A stretch of 64,000 nt of DNA from Symploca sp. SIO1C2 (GCA_010672925.1 JAAHFP010000025.1:1-64000); one strand, 5' to 3'. Numbered from the stretch's first letter, positions 46,422 through 54,676 are shown. The notes: generated by a model from the sequence alone, not told the origin. Program-made: numbers and translations.

Positions 46422-46961
46422 TTAAGCCAATAATTCTTCAACTGCTACGCTAAAACCTGGCAATACTTTTTGCGTACTAACTGTACTAGGGGAGGTAAAC
46501 ATCAATCCACCTTCATTGGTAATTACCATCACCCAACCACTTTCAGGGTAAACTAGCCAAACTTCTTCACCTCCAGACTCTAAATACTCTTGAGCTTTGA
46601 GTAATACATTCTCCGCTAAATCAGTGGGAGAAACTATCTCGGCGCAGAGGGGGAAACTTTGGGGTAAGGTGGCTGCATTGCCATACTGTGCCACTAATGC
46701 AGGGGTGAGATATGCCACGTCGGGAGAGCGCCCTTGCTTGTGAGTACGACAGGGTACATCCGTATAAACTTTGCCACCAATTCCACTAGAGTCTTGGAAG
46801 TCCTGCCAATAGCGACCAAGCCTCAACTGAATCTCACCGTGCTTCAAGGTCATGCCATTTTTCTCTACTAGTTGACCGTCTACCCACTCCATCCTATCAG
46901 GAGGATTGGTAATAAACTCTTCTAGAGAAAAATTGTCTTTGACAGCAACCACAGAAACCAT
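46422..46961 (-). CDS. Uma2 family endonuclease
   Basis: 179 residues, usual length. SLEEFITNPPDRMEWVDGQLVEKNG opens the domain; the Asp of GRSPDVAYLTPALVAQYGN and the Glu of LCAEIVSPTDLAENVLLKAQEYLE are the usual active-site region, with EIV in place of ExK and a Lys two turns later. VLPGFSVAVEELLA is the usual C-terminus. It stands alone on the minus strand. Confidence 0.85.
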   Translation of the reverse strand: MVSVVAVKDNFSLEEFITNPPDRMEWVDGQLVEKNGMTLKHGEIQLRLGRYWQDFQDSSGIGGKVYTDVPCRTHKQGRSPDVAYLTPALVAQYGNAATLPQSFPLCAEIVSPTDLAENVLLKAQEYLESGGEEVWLVYPESGWVMVITNEGGLMFTSPSTVSTQKVLPGFSVAVEELLA

Positions 46962-47041
46962 TTCTTTTCCTCAATCTTGATTAACAACAACCGAGCTATG
47001 TTTATAGTGTAATCGCATGAAAGTTCCCAACAGGCTTTATT

Positions 47042-47248
47042 TCAAAAATTTGACTCTTCTAGTTTACCCCAGTCTTGAACAATAATTTTACCGCCTCTTT
47101 TATAAATCATTATTCCTTTGAGTTTTTTAAACAAACGTACACATTCTTCATAGGTAATACCAATACTGCGAGCAATTTGATAGTAAGGCAGCTTAGTATT
47201 TAAACAATTTCCTTCTGCCACATCATAAGTGCCATCGCGAATGTCCAA
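47042..47248 (-). pseudogene. Crp/Fnr-type regulator remnant (C-terminal helix-turn-helix)
   Basis: The frame from about 47248 to the stop at 47042 encodes LDIRDGTYDVAEGNCLNTKL, then YYQIARSIGITYEECVRLFKKLK and IMIYKRGGKIIVQDWGKLEE, the winged helix end of a Crp-family regulator. The nucleotide-binding half is absent. The frame opens to an ATG at 47299, but those codons lie in a family E repeat (47251-47321), so the insertion or a deletion next to it removed the 5' part. A globin gene diverges from it. Confidence 0.65.
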
Positions 47249-47250
47249 GG

Positions 47251-47321
47251 TATAGCAAAAGGCAAAAGGGAAAAGATTGACAGGTAGAGGTTTTAGCATT
47301 TGTTGTTGTCCTAACTGCCTT
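47251..47321. mobile_element. Short palindromic repeat element, family E copy 3 (truncated)
   Basis: TATAGCAAAAGG, GATTGACAGGTAGAGGTTTT and GTCCTAACTGCC match the copies at 21660 and 33248 in order; the right inverted end is missing. It abuts the truncated Crp-type frame. Confidence 0.55.
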
Positions 47322-47440
47322 TTTAAGCATTTTTTTTACAAAAGTTAATATTTAAACATGAGCTACCTCAGAGACGGGACTCAAAGTTGATGCCAGAGTA
47401 AGAGTATCGAGTTTTGGAACTGACTTAGGAGTTTTGTAAA

Positions 47441-47884
47441 ATGAGCAATACAGTTAGCCAAGAAACTATCAATATCGTCAAATCTACCGCCCCCATCCTC
47501 AAAAAACATGGTCAAAAAATTACTACTCGGATGTACGAGGTGATGTTTGAGCAATATCCAGATGTGAAAACACAGTTTGATATGTCTGCCCAAGCTAATG
47601 GTACTCAACCCGCCAAACTTGCTACCGCTGTCTATAGCTATGCAACTCATATTGATCATCTTGAAACTTTACAAGCTATGGTAGATAAAATTGCTCATCG
47701 TCACGTACAAACCCACGTCTTACCAGAACAGTATCCTATTGTAGGAAAATGTTTGTTACAAGCAATGAAAGATGTGTTGGGAGATGCCGCAACAGAAGAA
47801 GTAGTGGCTGCTTGGGCTGAAGCCTATCAAGCCTTAGCTGAGATCTTTATTAATCGAGAACAACAAATTTATCAGAGTAATTAA
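47441..47884 (+). CDS. Single-domain globin (flavohaemoglobin type)
   Basis: 147 residues with a classical 3-over-3 globin pattern: SQETINIVKSTAPILKKHG (helix A), FEQYPDVKTQFDM (CD), proximal His in DKIAHRHVQTHV and LLQAMKDVLGDAATEEVVAAWAEAY (GH). It is like the haem domain of flavohaemoglobins and Vitreoscilla globin but lacks the reductase part. Possible roles are nitric oxide or oxygen binding. A broken Crp-type regulator diverges from it, a family often linked to NO or oxygen control, so regulation may have changed (inference). Confidence 0.88.
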   Translation: MSNTVSQETINIVKSTAPILKKHGQKITTRMYEVMFEQYPDVKTQFDMSAQANGTQPAKLATAVYSYATHIDHLETLQAMVDKIAHRHVQTHVLPEQYPIVGKCLLQAMKDVLGDAATEEVVAAWAEAYQALAEIFINREQQIYQSN

Positions 47885-48054
47885 TCATTTGTTGTTTGTC
47901 ATTGGTCATCGGTCGCGATCGCTTATATTGTAGATTGGGTGAAGTCGCAGGTATTAATTCCTGCTTTACCCAACAAGAAAATAAGCTCAACCAACGGCGC
48001 AATCTTAGTTCACTACCTCAATGTCGGCTCCAGCTTAAATTTATTAAAATTCTC

Positions 48055-48112
48055 CTACCACCTACCACCTACCACCTAACACCTACCATCTACTACCTAC
48101 CACCTAACACCT
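48055..48112. repeat. CACCTAC heptamer array
   Basis: About eight heptamers of CACCTAC/CACCTAA type directly after the 3' end of the lysozyme-like gene. Confidence 0.8.
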
Positions 48113-48743
48113 ACTTACCTTGCAGTTCTTCTTGAAGCAAACGCTGATAAATTTTGGGTAACTTCTTTGTCACCACATTATCTTCTATGCCGTAACCCAA
48201 ACTTGTCCAAGTACCCGAAAGCTTGCGTAATACCTCATCCAACTTTCCTTGCTGGAGTTTTTGGGAAATATCCATACCCCAAGCTTGTTGATCACTGAGC
48301 CAAGCATAAACCACTTCATCTTGATATTGTGCCTCAAAGCTGTAATTCTTCCAGACCCAGAAGCCTGAAGGTCCTGGATGATAGCGCATTGCCTTCTCAT
48401 GCCAAGTAGTGTTAATAAATTGATACCGTCCTGCTGCCGTTGTACAATTACCTTTATTAGGACCGGCAACAATTGTGACACAATGTTCAGGATGACGGCT
48501 CAGGTCTCGGATGCGCTGACCTCCGTACAAAAGTGTATAGGGTTGAGAATCATTTGCTTCACTAGCCGCTATGGTTCGCATTAAGGCTCGAATATAGGGA
48601 TCGCCTCCCTTCATTACCAGTGGAGGTGTACCAGAGGAACCACCTGAATAATTTGGTAGTTGTCTTTGCCCAAATCCTGAACGCAATTCTACCGCCCAGG
48701 TGATTAACACCAAGACACTGATGAGAGTGACTATACGCTTCAT
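48111..48743 (-). CDS. Secreted GH104-type lysozyme (lambda endolysin-like)
   Basis: 210 residues from ATG 48743, where a signal or anchor helix begins (IVTLISVLVLITWAVE); the frame is open ten codons further. RTIAASEANDSQPY carries the likely catalytic Glu, as in AWSEGT of lambda R protein. LLYGGQRIRDLSRHPEH and GNCTTAAGRYQFINTTWHEKA follow the lambda fold order, and LSGTWTSLGYG closes the domain. It should cleave peptidoglycan. No phage genes are nearby, and the N-terminal export signal points to a host enzyme for wall remodelling or competition. Confidence 0.82.
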   Translation of the reverse strand: MKRIVTLISVLVLITWAVELRSGFGQRQLPNYSGGSSGTPPLVMKGGDPYIRALMRTIAASEANDSQPYTLLYGGQRIRDLSRHPEHCVTIVAGPNKGNCTTAAGRYQFINTTWHEKAMRYHPGPSGFWVWKNYSFEAQYQDEVVYAWLSDQQAWGMDISQKLQQGKLDEVLRKLSGTWTSLGYGIEDNVVTKKLPKIYQRLLQEELQGK

Positions 48744-48889
48744 GATGGATGACCAGAAAATTTTTTGAGGCAAGAGTTTGATTAATGTTATTTGTTGTTA
48801 GTTGTTAGTCGTTTGTAAAAAAAAGAAACAACAAACAAAAAACAAACAACAAACAACCTTTGCGAAGCATGGTGAGCAACGCGAAGCAT

Positions 48890-48941
48890 AGCGGCGGGCG
48901 GCTATCTCTCCCATCCCTTAAGAAATGGGCTTCCCGCCGCT
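48890..48941 (-). repeat. Strong palindromic element related to 29252-29302
   Basis: AGCGGCGGG (48890-48898) pairs with CCCGCCGCT (48933-48941), with an inner stem CCCAT/ATGGG. Read on the minus strand, the centre (TTAAGGGATGGGAGAGATAGC) aligns with TTTTAGAGATGGGAAGGATAGC at 29269-29290. This is a dispersed structured repeat. Confidence 0.55.
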
Positions 48942-49014
48942 TTCAGTGAATTACCAAGTTCAAAAATCCTCACACTGCCCCAAAATAGAGCTGGACAAAT
49001 TTCACCTGTCTTAC

Positions 49015-49677
49015 CTATCCGGTGACACTAGCAAATAGTTGAGTCCAGTTTTTTTCTGGAGCTTCTGTCTTGGCAACCACTTCTACTATTTTATTCCGCG
49101 CTTCCGGTTCTGACAGGCTCTCCACACAAACTTGTGCTACCTTGGTGCGCGGGATACTACCTTCAAACAAGGTATCTGCCGATGACATTACTACTGGATC
49201 TGAATTATCTTCATTCTTGAGCCCTCCCGGACGCACAATAGTATAAATCAAACCACTGTTTTGCAGGTATGCTTCTGCTTGCTTCTTCCATACCAAAATC
49301 AGCCAAAAGAGATTGAGAGGGTGGAAAAATTGGGATACACAGAGGGAAGATACGAGCACAAAATGCTCAATTCCCTTGCTTTTAGCCACATCCACCAAAT
49401 TTTTATTGCCTTCGTAGTCTACTTTGTAGGGTTCTGTAGGGTCAAAACTTGGCTTAGCACCGGTGGCACACAGGAGTATGGTACTATCTGCGATCGCAGC
49501 TTGGAGACTTTCTGGTTGTAACACATCTCCTACCACTAATTCCACCTCCGCTGGTAGAATTGCTTTCGCGGTTTCCAGGTTCCGCACTAGAGCACGAACC
49601 TGAATGTTACGCTTAACTAACTCTTTGACAATGCGACGCCCCGTCTCCCCTGTTGCTCCGGCTACAAATGCTTTCAT
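49015..49677 (-). CDS. NAD(P)-binding atypical short-chain dehydrogenase
   Basis: 220 residues from ATG 49677 (KAFVAGATGETGRRIVKELV); the open frame extends 14 codons further but the Rossmann start fits 49677. GATGETGR is the nucleotide-binding glycine motif; LVVGDVLQPESL and FVLVSSLCVSQFF follow. No YxxxK pair is seen at the usual place, which is common in atypical SDRs of the NmrA/Ycf39 group. TIVRPGGLKNED is typical of plant and cyanobacterial members. Substrate unknown. Confidence 0.85.
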   Translation of the reverse strand: MKAFVAGATGETGRRIVKELVKRNIQVRALVRNLETAKAILPAEVELVVGDVLQPESLQAAIADSTILLCATGAKPSFDPTEPYKVDYEGNKNLVDVAKSKGIEHFVLVSSLCVSQFFHPLNLFWLILVWKKQAEAYLQNSGLIYTIVRPGGLKNEDNSDPVVMSSADTLFEGSIPRTKVAQVCVESLSEPEARNKIVEVVAKTEAPEKNWTQLFASVTG

Positions 49678-49977
49678 CCCTTTGTCGGTAAATTTCCTAT
49701 GGTTGACTTTCAGATTCACAGGCTATGCTGAGGAAAAGATAGGATTGAGCTTTGGCCTGCTAGCTCTAATTCTTCAATTATTGTAGAACTTTTGCTCAAC
49801 CTACTGATCTTTGTCGTAAATTGGTAAGAATTTGGAGAACTAGTGCAGTGGGCATGGAAATGACCTACCAGGGAAAAAGGCTTTCTTCCCTCGGAACCTT
49901 TTACCTGCTGTCTTCAGGGCACTAGTGGACATCCTTAAATATAGGTAACAGGGAAGTAATACAGAGGAGCTCAATAG
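49678..49977. other. Intergenic region between divergent genes
   Basis: About 300 bp with the promoters of the SDR and DUF1997 genes. I see no repeat or further gene in it. Confidence 0.4.
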
Positions 49978-50682
49978 ATGCATTCACAATCTGCTGATTA
50001 TCAACTGATTCAATTAGAGCAAAAGCAGTTGAATGCTAGAGCCAGTTTTGTAGGGAATGACATTTTAGTGACAAAAAGACCTAACCTAAGCTGTGAATAT
50101 ACTCAATTTCAGAGTCATTTTCACGACTGTATGGAGATGTATGCCAAGGCTGAGGAAGTTACTGCTTATCTAGATGCCCACCAAGAGTGGTTTTATCGTT
50201 GTGCCTCTCCTATGGAAGTGGAACCGATTGGAGAAAATGGTTATGCTTTGGGAATTGGTCACTTTGGCTCTTTTGGCTACAAGTTGGATCCCAAAATTGG
50301 TTTGGAGTTGCTACCTCAGAAGGATGGGATCTATCGCATTCGGACAATTCCCATACCAGATTATGTCCCTCAAAATTATGATGTTGATTTCCAGGCATCT
50401 CAAACTTTTGTAGAAGTCCCTGCCGAAGAGTATTTTCAGGAGCACAATATTGACAATGATCAACTACCACCAGTCATTACCCGCGTAGAATGGGCTCTTG
50501 ACCTTAATGTGTCCTTGTGCTTCCCCAAGTTTATCCGTAAGTTGCCTCAGTCTTTGATTCAAAATACAGGAGATCGCTTGTTGAACCAAATCGTGCGCAA
50601 TATTTCCCGGCGCTTAACTTATAAGGTACAGCAAGACTTTCACGAACGTCGAGGTTTACCCCTACCTAAAATTAGGTCTTAG
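49978..50682 (+). CDS. DUF1997 family protein
   Basis: 234 residues, cytosolic. Fits the plastid/cyanobacterial DUF1997 family: VTAYLDAHQEWFYRCASPMEVEPIG at about residue 62, YALGIGHFGSFGYKLDPKIGLELLP, then ITRVEWALDLNVSLCFPKFI and PQSLIQNTGDRLLNQIVRNISRRLTYKV. The family is conserved among oxygenic phototrophs and has no settled function; a lipid-binding fold has been suggested for its START-like pattern (inference). GGAG lies about 10 nt before ATG. Confidence 0.8.
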   Translation: MHSQSADYQLIQLEQKQLNARASFVGNDILVTKRPNLSCEYTQFQSHFHDCMEMYAKAEEVTAYLDAHQEWFYRCASPMEVEPIGENGYALGIGHFGSFGYKLDPKIGLELLPQKDGIYRIRTIPIPDYVPQNYDVDFQASQTFVEVPAEEYFQEHNIDNDQLPPVITRVEWALDLNVSLCFPKFIRKLPQSLIQNTGDRLLNQIVRNISRRLTYKVQQDFHERRGLPLPKIRS

Positions 50683-51390
50683 GTCTTAGGTTTTAGCTGG
50701 GTTACAACCTGTTTGGTTGTAGTCTCAACGGGAGGATTTTCAGATTTGGGTTGGGGATCTATTTTTTGCCATAAAAGGCGCTGAGGGCTACTGAACCTAA
50801 ATCTGAGGTTATAGGTTCGGCAAAGGTAAAATATTTGCGATCGCTTTCTAAGCCAACTTGTTCTTTTAGGAGACAGTAACTCTAGCTACAGTATCTAGGG
50901 TTTTTTTCCGTCCATCGAGTTGTACAGTTAGTAGCTATGAGCAGCCTCCTTGTTAATCAAAGTACATTATAAGCGTGGCAGCTTTGGCGATAATAATGCA
51001 AAATAGAAGTGAATACTAAATCAGACTGACAAAGTATTCTTTTGTCTATTATCCAAACCTCCTGATATGTAAGGTTTTGGCTTTTGGCAAAAGTGCTATC
51101 CATCAGACTAATTTTGTATAATGACATAAGAAAAACCGCACTAACTTCAGGTGGGACACTTCATAAAGCAAGTATTTTAACCTCTAGTAACTGGAACCAG
51201 TCGTGATCAATATTTTGCTCTGATTTGTGCTAGTAGCTGAAAATCTGGTAAAAATTAGCCAAGTTGGCTTGGACTTATTCGAGTCCCTGGAGATCTACTT
51301 TTAATTAGAATATTGCTTATACCATTCAGTAGCTGAATTTTACTTCAGTGCCCACACTATAGTTTAGAAACTAAGACTAGGTTTAGAGTA
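50683..51390. other. Intergenic region at the left edge of the accessory island
   Basis: Begins with a relic of a ccs1/resB 3' end (50698-50790, listed separately). The remaining 600 bp is AT-rich, with no open frame of note. The promoter of the gene at 51391 should lie here. Confidence 0.5.
50698..50790 (-). pseudogene. Relic of a ccs1/resB 3' end
   Basis: On the minus strand the sequence encodes DPQPKSENPPVETTTKQVVT, matching the end of the intact Ccs1-like protein (TPQPKSENPLVETTTPEVVT). The DNA at 50701-50756 matches 57924-57979 at about 85 percent, both in the same orientation. A 4-bp deletion relative to the intact gene shifts the frame upstream of this segment. It is therefore a fragment of a second copy. 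Confidence 0.6.
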
Positions 51391-51762
51391 ATGACTTCAA
51401 TCAATTTTGAAACAGAGACTTATAATGCCCCCGTTGGCATTGGCAAAGTAACTGGTGGCAAAGTTGAGGCAAACAATATTGTTGGAGTTCTCAACGAAGC
51501 CGATAAGCAGAACCTCGTAGAAGCTGCAGAAGAAATACAACAGCTTTTGGAACAATTGTCCAAAACCTACCCAGCTGAAACTACAAAACAGAAAATGAAG
51601 TTGGCTGGCGAAGCTATTGATCTGATTGAAAATAACCCAACGCTAACGCATAAAATTCTTAGTGCTATCAAAGCTGGTGGAATTCAAGCTCTGGAACAAA
51701 CACTTAATCATCCAGTGGCTAGTTTTATTATGGGGGCTATAGAAGATTTCCAAGAAAAATAG
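51391..51762 (+). CDS. Small protein with adaptor-like N-terminal motif and helical domain
   Basis: 123 residues. Residues 11-33 hold YNAPVGIGKVTGG, then KVEANNIVGVL, a motif repeated at the N-terminus of the next gene. Residues 45-123 form a helical domain (EEIQQLLEQLSKTYPAETT, AIDLIENNPTLTHKILSAIK, FIMGAIEDFQEK) found in many cyanobacterial hypothetical proteins, often beside NACHT, TIR or caspase genes. The small NACHT-linked protein at 4218 ends in a similar way. I infer an adaptor or regulator rather than an enzyme. Confidence 0.7.
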   Translation: MTSINFETETYNAPVGIGKVTGGKVEANNIVGVLNEADKQNLVEAAEEIQQLLEQLSKTYPAETTKQKMKLAGEAIDLIENNPTLTHKILSAIKAGGIQALEQTLNHPVASFIMGAIEDFQEK

Positions 51763-51909
51763 TCAAAGCATTGATGGATAAGTCAAAACATATAAGCTAA
51801 TATACATCAAACTTGACTTGATTTTTGGCTTACATATCTAGGGTGCAGCTATAGTTATCATCAAAACTAATAAAGTAAAGTCAAAATTTACTACACCCAG
51901 ATTAAAGCA

Positions 51910-53523
51910 ATGGAATCCAACCAACAGAATAATCGAGACCACTTAGATAAGTACAATAGTTCTTTTGGAATTGGTCAAGTAACCGGTGGAGAAGTTAATG
52001 CTAAGAATATTGTTGGGACTCTTATATATCAAAATCATACGGATAGTAATACACAACATACATCTCAACTAATGAAGAGAAGGAAATTTTTGACTTTAGC
52101 TTCCGTTAGCGCACTTATTACCGGTGGTGTGCTAATTGAGCCGATGGAACGCAGATCTGAAAAAATGAGGAATGCGAAAGGATCGAGATTGGATCTAGTG
52201 CTTAAAGATCAAAACCCAACCAGTCTTCGTGAATTGATATCTCATTTCCACAAAGCTAATACACCTGATTTAATGCAACGCTATGTTATGGGCTTCACTC
52301 CAATAGTTATAGCTGCAAGTGCAGAAGATCCAGATAGTAGATATTCAAGGTTAAAGGAAGCAAAAACACTATGCGATGAAATGTATATAAATGCTGATGT
52401 TAATCGACATAGAATAAAAGCTGTGCCTGCTTGTTTATCAGCACATTTAATTCCTTTTATGGAAGAATATGACTTGATGTATGCTGGAGACTTAATAGTT
52501 GAAGCTATGGGTTTTCCTCAAAGAGAAATTCAAGAAATGGTAAGCCAAAACTTAACGTCTACACTCATCAAAGATGAATACTCCTGGAATCATTTTTGGG
52601 TGCCAGACAAGGTCATTGATTCCATGGCTTTTCACTTATCTAGGCGTTACAGTAATCCGACTTTATGTCCTAGTGCAAATTTGATTATACAATTTATTAA
52701 ATATTATCAAATATCACTCTACTCTAGAAACTTGAGTCAATCTCTTGCCAAAACTCGCAAGAGACAGAACGAGTTAATAGAAAAAATATTTAAGGAAATC
52801 AAAGAAGCAAAAAACGAATACTCGTGGTTTTGTATACAATGGCTTGATGCACTTCAAGAAGTCGGTAAATATGCGCAAAAAAGCAGTAAAGGAATAAGAT
52901 ACAAGGCACTTCCTCCACAAACCAGTGAATTGATTTTAGGTTGGAGAAATTGTTATCAAAAAAATGATTGGAATACTACAATAGCATCGGGAATTATTAA
53001 TAGTGTATTACTATTAAAATTAACTAAAGATTTAATTCATGGAAGAGGTAACACAGATTGGTATCAACAAGAGTATGGCACTCAAGAGGCAAATCTTACC
53101 ATAGAAAAACTCGAAGAATCTTTTCAGCAGTTATCTTTTCACACATCTATCTTTACTGAAGCACTAAAACGTACAGAAGGCTCTACACAAAGTACCTTAC
53201 AGGAAATAGCAAGGAACACAGCTGGCAAGGAAAAATATTCAATAGAATGGCATAATACTTTATCATTAGTACCTTTTCGTGACCATATTAATCCTTTAGA
53301 ACCACCAGTTAAAGCTTCAGATACAGAATTAGATTATTTGTGGCATTTAGTATCTGGAACAGCTTCTTTAACTGGAGGTTTACTAGGATTGATAATAAGC
53401 ATTTCCGAAGAATATTGGAATAAAATTGCTAGTCGAACTCCTAGAGAAATCGAAAAACATGCTAGACCTACTCCTAATGAACTTGAAGGCAAAATATCAG
53501 TAATTTTTGATTCGCGGCAATGA
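51910..53523 (+). CDS. Putative effector with the same N-terminal motif, one membrane segment and a large unknown domain
   Basis: 537 residues, 147 bp after the small motif protein. Residues 15-38 (YNSSFGIGQVTGG, EVNAKNIVGTL) match the motif of that protein at about 14 of 23 positions. Residues 55-77 (KRRKFLTLASVSALITGG) form a membrane segment that resembles a twin-arginine signal but lies internally. The rest is mainly helical, with no catalytic motif I recognise; a second hydrophobic stretch lies near 480 (ASLTGGLLGLIISIS). The last bases overlap the 3' end of a yoeB relic, so it seems to have arrived by insertion there. I infer a membrane-active effector; the fold is unknown. Confidence 0.65.
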   Translation: MESNQQNNRDHLDKYNSSFGIGQVTGGEVNAKNIVGTLIYQNHTDSNTQHTSQLMKRRKFLTLASVSALITGGVLIEPMERRSEKMRNAKGSRLDLVLKDQNPTSLRELISHFHKANTPDLMQRYVMGFTPIVIAASAEDPDSRYSRLKEAKTLCDEMYINADVNRHRIKAVPACLSAHLIPFMEEYDLMYAGDLIVEAMGFPQREIQEMVSQNLTSTLIKDEYSWNHFWVPDKVIDSMAFHLSRRYSNPTLCPSANLIIQFIKYYQISLYSRNLSQSLAKTRKRQNELIEKIFKEIKEAKNEYSWFCIQWLDALQEVGKYAQKSSKGIRYKALPPQTSELILGWRNCYQKNDWNTTIASGIINSVLLLKLTKDLIHGRGNTDWYQQEYGTQEANLTIEKLEESFQQLSFHTSIFTEALKRTEGSTQSTLQEIARNTAGKEKYSIEWHNTLSLVPFRDHINPLEPPVKASDTELDYLWHLVSGTASLTGGLLGLIISISEEYWNKIASRTPREIEKHARPTPNELEGKISVIFDSRQ

Positions 53524-53759
53524 TAATAATGTCTGTATCTGTTACTTTGTAGATCAAGTGGTGTTCATCATTGATGCGTCGTGACCAATAACAGCTGTAC
53601 TCATGTTTTAGGGCTTTCTGGTTTGCCCAATCCTACAAATGGTGCTCGGTTGATATCTTTAATGAGGGTGATGATTTTTTGGTGAATCTTTTTATTCAGA
53701 CTTGCCCATTCGTTACAATCCTCAAATGCAGAAGCTTCAAATGCAATACGCCGACTCAT
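53521..53759 (-). pseudogene. YoeB-type toxin gene, frameshifted and 3' truncated
   Basis: ATG 53759 overlaps the antitoxin stop (ATGA). The frame begins MSRRIAFEASAFEDCNEWAS and IITLIKDINRAPFVGLGKPE, as in YoeB/Txe ribosome-dependent RNases, then a stop is met at 53601-53603. In the next frame it continues ALKHEYSCYWSRRINDEHHL and IYKVTDTDIIII, so a single extra base in the T-run at 53615-53617 broke it. The usual ending after IIII (catalytic His-Tyr region) is missing: the 537-residue gene's end lies there instead. The toxin must be inactive. Confidence 0.8.
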
Positions 53760-53986
53760 TCAAGAGCCTCAAGATTGACTTCAATCAAATTAGTCCCATT
53801 TTCAACATTTTTTATAGATTGAAGTAAAAGTTTCCGATTTGCTTTCGACTTGGAGAGATAGGCTGTTTCATCGACATCGTAAACGATAATCTCTATTTCT
53901 TTATCCTGAAACAGAGTTTTGAGTGACTCTAGAAAATTTTGGTCTAGATCCCTCGCATTTAGACGGAATGAACTCTCCATACTCAT
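53756..53986 (-). CDS. YoeB-type antitoxin, copy 1
   Basis: 76 residues (RLNARDLDQNFLESLKTLF, EIIVYDVDETAYLSKSKAN, LIEVNLEALE). It precedes a broken yoeB with an ATGA overlap, the usual layout of a YefM/Axe-like antitoxin that also represses its operon. A second copy at 54673 differs at about 10 residues, and both upstream regions share TTTATTATAGCGCTTCTCAG. With the toxin lost, this copy can only act in trans or as a repressor. Confidence 0.78.
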   Translation of the reverse strand: MSMESSFRLNARDLDQNFLESLKTLFQDKEIEIIVYDVDETAYLSKSKANRKLLLQSIKNVENGTNLIEVNLEALE

Positions 53987-54027
53987 CGGCTGCGAACAGT
54001 TTCACTTTATTATAGCGCTTCTCAGTA

Positions 54028-54372
54028 CTAACTTTCCTTCTGAATAACCCCTTCCAATTGCTCAACCAGTGGTGCTAAATTATTCGTCACCGTGTCCCAG
54101 ACAATATCTAAATCGATTGCAAAATAAGCATGAGTTAAACGATTTCGCATCCCAATCATAACAGCCCAAGGAATTCCAGGATATCTAGCCCTACATTCCG
54201 CTGAAATTCTCCCCGCTGCTTCGCCAATAATTTCTAAATCTTTAACAACTGCCAACACTAACATCCTCTCGTTAGCTAAATCTTCTCTAGTCTTTTCCGA
54301 CACAAAACCTAGAGCCTCCCTTGCTGCATCTTGCATATGGTGCAAGCGAGTTAAATCATCAATTGCTGTCAT
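54028..54372 (-). CDS. hepT: HEPN toxin HepT (DUF86)
   Basis: 114 residues. RNRLTHAY (about residue 83) is the RX4HXY active-site motif of HEPN ribonucleases of MntA-HepT modules. The Tyr is the residue that the partner modifies with AMP in studied systems. MLVLAVVKDLEIIGEAAGRI is the helix usual for DUF86. It overlaps the mntA end by 14 bp. When free, HepT cleaves RNA and stops growth. Confidence 0.9.
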   Translation of the reverse strand: MTAIDDLTRLHHMQDAAREALGFVSEKTREDLANERMLVLAVVKDLEIIGEAAGRISAECRARYPGIPWAVMIGMRNRLTHAYFAIDLDIVWDTVTNNLAPLVEQLEGVIQKES

Positions 54373-54676
54373 ACTGCACCACCGCCTCAGCCATTACTCT
54401 GTCTCGAAAATAAATACTTAACTCTTCAGGAGTTCTTAAATCAATCTTTCTCCCCTCAAACAATTCTGCCAGCTCCATCTCCATACTGACTATCTTAAAG
54501 AAACCCGGAATTTTACCTGGCTCAAACTCTACTAAAAAATCAATATCACTCTCCGGTGTAAAATCATCCCTTAACACCGAACCGAATAAGGATAGCTTAC
54601 GGATATAGTGACACTGACAAAATTGTACTAGTTCTTCCCTAGGAATCTCGATCGGTAATTGTTTAGTTTCACTCAT
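54359..54676 (-). CDS. mntA: MNT-type nucleotidyltransferase antitoxin MntA
   Basis: 105 residues. GSVLRDDFTPESDIDFLVEF holds GSX10DXD exactly, the active site of MntA, with a third Asp in KIDLRTP. It should transfer AMP to the HepT tyrosine and thereby silence it. The start codon overlaps the stop of a YoeB-type antitoxin (ATGA at 54673-54676), which is not the usual neighbour of mntA. Transcription and translation are therefore coupled to that antitoxin. Confidence 0.9.
   Translation of the reverse strand: MSETKQLPIEIPREELVQFCQCHYIRKLSLFGSVLRDDFTPESDIDFLVEFEPGKIPGFFKIVSMEMELAELFEGRKIDLRTPEELSIYFRDRVMAEAVVQYDSN

Noticed and set aside
47244-47299. Start of the Crp-type frame at 47299 as a real small gene
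   Set aside because: The first 17 codons lie in a dispersed repeat; only the part from about 47248 on has family sequence.
48111-48743. Prophage, suggested by the lambda-like lysozyme
   Set aside because: No capsid, tail, integrase or holin gene is seen within 10 kb on either side.
51910-53523. Twin-arginine export of the 537-residue protein
   Set aside because: The RR motif lies 57 residues from the start, behind the shared motif; a membrane anchor fits better unless translation starts at the internal Met55.
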